DNA from: Evernia prunastri
Taxonomy: Eukaryota > Ascomycota > Lecanoromycetes > Lecanorales > Parmeliaceae
DNA: 64,000 bases
NCBI GenBank assembly: GCA_003184365.1
Contig: NKYR01000079.1
Span: forward strand, 124,001 to 188,000
Direction: 5' to 3'
Shown here: positions 58,062 to 64,000 of the stretch, piece by piece
Layout of the letters: the number at the start of each line of letters is the position of its first letter
How positions within the stretch are numbered: position 1 is the stretch's first letter
Position numbers and translations under genes: made by a program
The notes under the pieces: model-generated
Told to the model about the DNA's origin: nothing
Seen by the model: only the letters and a program-made list of their open reading frames with translations
Databases searched by the model: none

Positions 58062-58714
58062 GCGCAGACAAGGGGCTAGCCTTTTTTGAGAAATCCCTGA
58101 TAAATCGCCGGTAAAAGTTGGCGAAACCTAAGAACGCTTGAACGTCCTTGACGCAGGTAGGAGTTTCCCACTCCTCTATAGTTCTAACCTTGGCAGGGTC
58201 CATCCGAATTCCCTCTGTGGTGACAATAAGTCCTAGGTACGTGACAGATGTGACATTGAATTCACACTTGGAAATATCCGCTTGCAGTCCTGCATCGCGG
58301 AGTCTCTGGAGCACTTGGCGGACATGGCGAGAATGTTCCTTCCTGGAACGACTATAAATCAGTATATCATCGATATACGCAGTACAGAACACGTCAAGAT
58401 AATCTCGCAGAGTATCATTAATATAATGCTGGAATGACGACGGGGCATTCGCTAGCCCGAAAGGCATGACAAGGTACTCGTACAGCCCGTATCTGGTACG
58501 GAATGCAGTTTTCCACTCTTCGCCTTTGGCTATACGTAGCCTGTTAAACGCGGCAATAATATCAATCTTGGTGTAAACTTGGGCATGACATAGGCGATCA
58601 AGGGTCTCCTTAATCAATGGCAAAGGATAGCGGTTCTTAACCGTAATGGCATTCAGCCCTCGGTAATCAACACAGAAACGTAAGCCTCCTCCAGGCTTAC
58701 GTACAAACAAAACA
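58062..58714 (-). CDS. Reverse transcriptase fragment, second copy
   Basis: Runs from VLFVRKPGGGLRFCVDYRGL to KKASPLSA. It overlaps the fragments on both sides in content and is not contiguous with either across the Ns. Confidence 0.8.
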
Positions 58715-58715
58715 N

Positions 58716-59824
58716 ACGTAAAAGCGTCTTTCAACATTCGGAAGATTTGGTCACACTCAAGTGACCACTTAAACAGGGTATCCTTCTTGGTCAGCGCAGA
58801 CAAGGGGCTAGCCTTTTTTGAGAAATCCCTGATAAATCGCCGGTAAAAGTTGGCGAAACCTAAGAACGCTTGAACGTCCTTGACGCAGGTAGGAGTTTCC
58901 CACTCCTCTATAGTTCTAACCTTGGCAGGGTCCATCCGAATTCCCTCTGTGGTGACAATAAGTCCTAGGTACGTGACAGATGTGACATTGAATTCACACT
59001 TGGAAATATCCGCTTGCAATCCTGCATCGCGGAGTCTCTGGAGCACTTGGCGGACATGGCGAGAATGTTCCTTCCTGGAACGACTATAAATCAGTATATC
59101 ATCGATATACGCAGTACAGAACACGTCAAGATAATCTCGCAGGGTATCATTAATATAATGCTGGAATGACGACGGGGCATTCGCTAGCCCGAAAGGCATG
59201 ACAAGGTACTCGTACAGCCCGTATCTGGTACGAAATGCAGTTTTCCACTCTTCGCCTTTGGCTATACGTAGCCTGTTAAACGCGGCAATAATATCAATCT
59301 TGGTGTAAACTTGGGCATGACATAGGCGATCAAGGGTCTCCTTAATCAATGGCAAAGGATAGCGGTTCTTAACCGTAATGGCATTCAGCCCTCGGTAATC
59401 AACACAGAAACGTAAGCCCCCTCCAGGCTTACGTACAAACAAAACAGGAGCCGCTGCTGGCGACGAACTGGCTCTAATAAAGCCCTTGGACAGGTTCTCA
59501 TCGAGATACTTTCTGAGCACTTTAAGCTCATCTTGGGACATGCCATATAAATGGCCAAACGGGGGTACTTGGTTATCAATGATAGGTATCGTATGATCGT
59601 ACGGCCTATGTTCAGGGAGCTTGTCTGAATCCATCTTGGAAAAGACGTCTAGGTAATCGTGGTATTCTTGGGGGAGCTTGGTAGCGGGGTCGATGATTTT
59701 CTTGGGAGCGAGAGCTTTCTCGATATCTTGGATCGTGACACTATAGATTTGGTAGGCTTGATTCTTTTTGCTTCGCCGCAGCAAGGTGTTGAACGGAGCT
59801 GGTCCGACTTGGCTGATATTCAGG
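58716..59824 (-). CDS. Protease-RT linker and reverse transcriptase, third copy
   Basis: Starts at LNISQVGPAPFNTLLRRSKK and continues through the RT with SRSRKEHSRHVRQVLQRLRD to MLKDAFT. It is the most complete RT copy in the window and has no stop codon. Confidence 0.8.
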
Positions 59825-59825
59825 N

Positions 59826-60285
59826 AGGTACTCGTACAGCCCGTATCTGGTACGGAATGCAGTTTTCCACTCTTCGCCTTTGGCTATACGTAGCCTGTTA
59901 AACGCGGCAATAATATCAATCTTGGTGTAAACTTGGGCATGACATAGGCGATCAAGGGTCTCCTTAATCAATGGCAAAGGATAGCGGTTCTTAACCGTAA
60001 TGGCATTCAGCCCTCGGTAATCAACACAGAAACGTAAGCCTCCTCCAGGCTTACGTACAAACAAAACAGGGGCCGCTGCTGGCGACGAACTGGCTCTAAT
60101 AAAGCCCTTGGACAGGTTCTCATCGAGATACTTTCTGAGCACTTTAAGCTCATCTTGGGACATGCCATATAAATGGCCAAACGGGGGTACTTGGTTATCA
60201 ATGATAGGTATCGTATGATCGTACGGCCTATGTTCAGGGAGCTTGTCTGAATCCATCTTGGAAAAGACGTCTAGGTAATCGTGGT
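59826..60285 (-). CDS. Reverse transcriptase N-terminal fragment, fourth copy
   Basis: Covers YHDYLDVFSKMDSDKLPEHR to TAFRTRYGLYEY between the Ns at 59825 and 60286. Confidence 0.75.
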
Positions 60286-60286
60286 N

Positions 60287-61396
60287 TGGCGAGAATGTTC
60301 CTTCCTGGAACGACTATAAATCAGTATATCATCGATATACGCAGTACAGAACACGTCAAGATAATCTCGCAGGGTATCATTAATATAATGCTGGAATGAC
60401 GACGGGGCATTCGCTAGCCCGAAAGGCATGACAAGGTACTCGTACAGCCCGTATCTGGTACGGAATGCAGTTTTCCACTCTTCGCCTTTGGCTATACGTA
60501 GCCTGTTAAACGCGGCAATAATATCAATCTTGGTGTAAACTTGGGCATGACATAGGCGATCAAGGGTCTCCTTAATCAATGGCAAAGGATAGCGGTTCTT
60601 AACTGTAATGGCATTCAGCCCTCGGTAATCAACACAGAAACGTAAGCCTCCTCCAGGCTTACGTACAAACAAAACAGGGGCCGCTGCTGGCGACGAACTG
60701 GCTCTAATAAAGCCCTTGGACAGGTTCTCATCGAGATACTTTCTGAGCACTTTAAGCTCATCTTGGGACATGCCATATAAATTGCCAAACGGGGGTACTT
60801 GGTTATCAATGATAGGTATCGTATGATCGTACGGCCTATGTTCAGGGAGCTTGTCTGAATCCATCTTGGAAAAGACGTCTAGGTAATCGTGGTATTCTTG
60901 GGGGAGCTTGGTAGCGGGGTCGATGATTTTCTTGGGAGCGAGAGCTTTCTCGATATCTTGGATCGTGACACTATAGATTTGGTAGGCTTGATTCTTTTTG
61001 CTTCGCCGCAGCAAGGTGTTGAACGGAGCTGGTCCGACTTGGCTGATATTCAGGGGCGTGGTATTGGCAGACTCGGTCTCATCATCTGATACTAGATAAC
61101 GCGTAGATTCGTCAGGTGGATCTTGGTCTAGAGTTCGCTTTACGAATGCATTCGTATCGCGAAGCAGGGTCTGGGCAGAGGGCTGGCGTCCTGACATGGT
61201 TCTCGGTACCACTCGGGGCGGGGTCGTGGCTAAGGCAGGGGCTATGACAGGATCCTGGCATGGTTCTAGGACATGGCTGGGTGACGTTATTCCAAACGTC
61301 TCTTTGGGATCTTTGTCGGGAATCTTCCCGACGACATGGCTGGGACTAGGTGACGTGGGTACGGCTCCTTCTGGGGCCGTATTGCGAGGGCTGGGA
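60287..61396 (-). CDS. Linker and reverse transcriptase fragment, fifth copy
   Basis: Starts inside the Pro/Ser-rich linker (SPRNTAPEG repeat end), continues through SRYLVSDDETESANTTPLNI-type linker, and reaches YIDDILIYSRSRKEHSR. It carries a His to Asn change (GNLYGMSQ instead of GHLYGMSQ). Confidence 0.75.
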
Positions 61397-61397
61397 N

Positions 61398-61739
61398 ATT
61401 AGGAAGCAGCATAAGTAGCTGGCTTCTATCTGCATTTGACTCTTCATTCGAATTGATCTCTTTCAGAGTCATAGCATTCTTTCGTCCCGCCCGCCCACGC
61501 CTGTTGCATGTATATAGCTTCGTTTTTCACTCCAGGTCTATGCTGCTAGAAGCATGGGAGTTAGTCTAGCGCTGGGGTTACGAGGATATGCCTTTTCAGG
61601 CCTCTATTGGACTCAGAGCCCTGGCGTTAGGTAGACGCAACCACGTATCGACTTTCTGTATAGCCTCATGATTGCCATTTGCGTGATTCAGCCTCATGGT
61701 TGCCATTGTTTGCTACAGGGAAGAGATTTAGGATACTAA
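61398..61739. mobile_element. Second copy of the 455-bp element (right-hand 342 bp)
   Basis: By eye identical to 47516-47857, in the same orientation, ending GGATACTAA. It then joins the RT sequence at TGGGCATGACATAGG without an N. Its left part is lost at the N at 61397. It therefore interrupts or abuts the RT just after the LDRLCHA codons of the 61740-63400 piece. Confidence 0.85.
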
Positions 61740-63415
61740 TGGGCATGACATAGGCGATCAAGGGTCTCCTTAATCAATGGCAAAGGATAGCGGTTCTTAA
61801 CCGTAATGGCATTCAGCCCTCGGTAATCAACACAGAAACGTAAGCCTCCTCCAGGCTTACGTACAAACAAAACAGGGGCCGCTGCTGGCGACGAACTGGC
61901 TCTAATAAAGCCCTTGGACAGGTTCTCATCGAGATACTTTCTGAGCACTTTAAGCTCATCTTGGGACATGCCATATAAATGGCCAAACGGGGGTACTTGG
62001 TTATCAATGATAGGTATCGTATGATCGTACGGCCTATGTTCAGGGAGCTTGTCTGAATCCATCTTGGAAAAGACGTCTAGGTAATCGTGGTATTCTTGGG
62101 GGAGCTTGGTAGCGGGGTCGATGATTTTCTTGGGAGCGAGAGCTTTCTCGATATCTTGGATCGTGACACTATAGACTTGGTAGGCTTGATTCTTTTTGCT
62201 TCGCCGCAGCAAGGTGTTGAACGGAGCTGGTCCGACTTGGCTGATATTCAGGGGCGTGGTATTGGCAGACTCGGTCTCATCATCTGATACTAGATAACGC
62301 GTAGATTCGTCAGGTGGATCTTGGTCTAGAGTTCGCTTTACGAATGCATTCGTATCGCGAAGCAGGGTCTGGGCAGAGGGCTGGCGTCCTGACATGGTTC
62401 TCGGTACCACTCGGGGCGGGGTCGTGGCTAAGGCAGGGGCTATGACAGGATCCTGGCATGGTTCTAGGACATGGCTGGGTGACGTTATTCCAAACGTCTC
62501 TTTGGGATCTTTGTCGGGAATCTTCCCGACGACATGGCTGGGACTAGGTGACGTGGGTACGGCTCCTTCTGGGGCCGTATTGCGAGGGCTGGGATGCGCG
62601 CCTGCAGGCCTTACCGGCACTGTGCTACGCTGACTTGGTTTCTGAGACGTGGATGCAGACCCTCCAGGTACTGCAAGACTAGGTGACTTGGGTACGGTTC
62701 CTTCTGGGGCCGTATTGCGAGGGCTGGGATGCGCGCCTGCAGGCCTTACCGGCACTGTGCTACGCTGACTTGGTTTCTGAGACGTGGATGCAGACCCTCC
62801 AGGTACTGCAAGACTAGGTGACTTGGTTACGGTTCCTTCCAGGACCGTATTTCGGGGACTTGATAACTTAGAATCTAAGTTAGACTTAGTGACTTGGAGA
62901 GCATAACTTGGAATCGAATACGACGATAGCCCATCCGGGATATCTCGTAGACCATGGATAGTACTAGGGACTCGGTTCGTGAGACAGCGACGACCGCAAA
63001 ATTCAGACATAAAGCGAAGAGTATTCGCCGAAAAATCGACAACTGGGTTGTGATGTCGGAGCCATGGGATTCCTAGGATGATTGGGTAGTGACCCAACTT
63101 AGTAACAAACAGGTCTAGGATTTCAACGTGATTATCAACGATACAGGTGAGTCGTACCATGTGGGTAACGGCTCCAGACGAGGTGATTTCACCGTCCACT
63201 ACAGTGACAGTGCGAGGCTGAGTCAATGGGATAAGGGCCAGGTCATGGGACTGCGCATAGGACCTATCAATGAACGCTGCGCCAGTAGCTCCGCTGTCCA
63301 CCATGGCGTAGGAATTAATTCGTCTACCAAGGACAGCTAGCGTACATGGCAATACAGAATGTTCATCGAGTTCAACAGGCTGGGTCGAAAGGGAATAAGC
63401 AGAGATCCTGAGGTC
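61740..63415 (-). CDS. pol: aspartic protease, repeat linker and RT N-terminus (partial)
   Basis: The open pol frame starts near 63460 in a frame shifted by -1 from gag. It contains the protease motif YAMVDSGATGAAFID (DSG/DTG type) and LGHYPIILGIPWLRHH, a Pro/Ser/Thr linker with 135-bp DNA repeats, and then RT up to ETLDRLCHA. There the 455-bp element begins. No stop codon interrupts it before that junction. Confidence 0.8.
62543..62860. repeat. 135-bp (45-codon) tandem repeat in the pol linker
   Basis: CCTTCTGGGGCCGTATTGCG occurs at 62565 and 62700, and a diverged start at 62835, giving exact 135-bp spacing. It encodes repeated SPRNTAPEGTVPKSPS and GSASTSQKPSQRSTVPVRPA units. The period is a multiple of three, so the frame is kept. 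Confidence 0.85.
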
Positions 63416-63454
63416 CGGATAAAGTCCTTGAGGGCGACTATCCCCAAGGACTAG

Positions 63455-64000
63455 ACGTTTTCCTGCTCTCCAGCAGCCACGTCTACTTCATGAATACGAA
63501 TGCGCCTCTCCGGGCAAGACCTAGCGATGTGACCCTCTTTCCCACAGTAGTGGCAGAGGCCTAGGTCGTGGCGGCGTTTCCTCTCGGCGTCGGTGAGCTT
63601 TCGGCTTCCCGCCGAAAGGTCCATAGGGCTAGCGTGAGTGCCGGTAGCTGTGCTGGGGGCAGGGGTCGTGATACTGACGGTGGTTCGGGGGGCTACTGAC
63701 TGGGTAACAGCGCGAGATCCGGATGAAGTCGATCCGGGCTTGATTGACTATTTGTTGGCCCTCTGGACCTGCTTGTCTTGGTAGGCAAGAACTTGAGCAA
63801 CTCTCACAAATTCTTCATACTCTTCCGGTATAGAAGCTTGGTAAGAAAGGAGCCGAGTAAGCTTCCCATTAAGCTTGTTCTCAAGCATTGAGCGCAAGCC
63901 TGATTCGACGACACCGGCGTGTGCCGCTAAGGTCTGGAATTCGGAGAAGAAGGCTTCGAAATCTTCTCCGTCTTGATGCTGCAGCTGGAGCAGGTCGCTA
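63455..64000 (-). CDS. gag (3' part): capsid-like region and CCHC zinc knuckle
   Basis: The minus-strand frame entering from beyond 64000 reads LLQLQHQDGEDFEAFFSEFQ then MLENKLNGKLTRLL, as in retrotransposon gag. A zinc knuckle follows, CHYCGKEGHIARSC (CX2CX4HX4C), and a stop TAG at about 63454. An additional in-frame TAG at 63748-63750 (after QRANK) interrupts this copy. CAG to TAG would be a one-base change. Frame -1 relative to gag opens pol across the GAGCAGGAAAACGTC region. Confidence 0.75.

Larger units (their letters stand above)
56772..64000 (-). mobile_element. Ty3/Gypsy chromodomain retrotransposon, chimeric assembly
   Basis: Minus-strand gag, protease, reverse transcriptase, RNase H and chromodomain parts are all present in the expected order from high to low coordinate. 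Single Ns at 57233, 58061, 58715, 59825, 60286 and 61397 split the interior into seven pieces. The pieces overlap in sequence, so RT segments are repeated four to five times. Where pieces cover the same stretch they are nearly identical, with a few substitutions. The integrase catalytic core is absent at the 57233 join. This arrangement is best explained as unresolved contigs from a multi-copy, recently active family placed in one scaffold gap. The 5' LTR and primer site lie beyond 64000. Confidence 0.85.

Noticed and set aside
58057..59784. 575-codon frame running through two Ns with duplicated RT
   Set aside because: It is created by joining overlapping contig pieces across undetermined bases. 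It is not a real double-RT protein.

Overview
The window looks like nuclear DNA of a filamentous ascomycete (Pezizomycotina). Genes carry short GT-AG introns, mostly 43-118 nt, with CTGAC/CTAAC-like branch sites. The recognisable families are fungal: a Ppg1-type phosphatase, SAT4/rhodopsin-like membrane proteins, a membrane-bound O-acyltransferase, an S12 beta-lactamase-like hydrolase, an acuF-like C2H2/ankyrin protein and a Ty3/Gypsy chromodomain retrotransposon. Exon boundaries were read by eye from splice signals and frame continuity. No database search was possible.

Layout. 0.3-1.2 kb: a damaged RlpA/expansin-like secreted protein gene (minus). 1.5-2 kb: a diverged tandem repeat. 2.8-8.7 kb: an ordinary gene-dense block with a LEA-like hydrophilic protein, an MBOAT wax-synthase-like acyltransferase preceded by two perfect TGACGTCA palindromes, a small membrane protein, and ppg1. 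11.4-15.7 kb: three neighbouring plus-strand genes that I read as divergent relatives of the eIF5A/HEX-1 fold and that share an intron position. 15.7-29.8 kb: almost gene-free, apart from one secreted-protein gene at 18.2-18.9 kb. 29.9-31.6 kb: an intact SAT4-like gene, with a decayed relative at 35.5-36.6 kb. 38 kb: five copies of an 85-bp tandem repeat. 39.1-41.4 kb: an S12 hydrolase (minus). 44.7-48.2 kb: a large secreted protein of unknown function, then a Thr-rich/Cys-rich gene split by a 455-bp insertion. 50.2-51 kb: a multiply frameshifted secreted-protein relic. 52.1-56.1 kb: a large acuF-like C2H2 - ankyrin - tyrosine-phosphatase fusion whose catalytic Cys is replaced by Asp. 56.1-64 kb: a Ty3/Gypsy element whose 3' LTR cuts off the 5' end of that fusion gene. 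Its internal part is a patchwork of overlapping copies joined by single Ns.

Candidate new biology. The two most interesting items are the tandem eIF5A/HEX-1-like trio and the acuF-ankyrin-pseudophosphatase fusion. The right third of the window (from about 35 kb) is a decaying, transposon-invaded region with at least four broken genes. The left third, up to ppg1, is mostly conserved housekeeping-type sequence.
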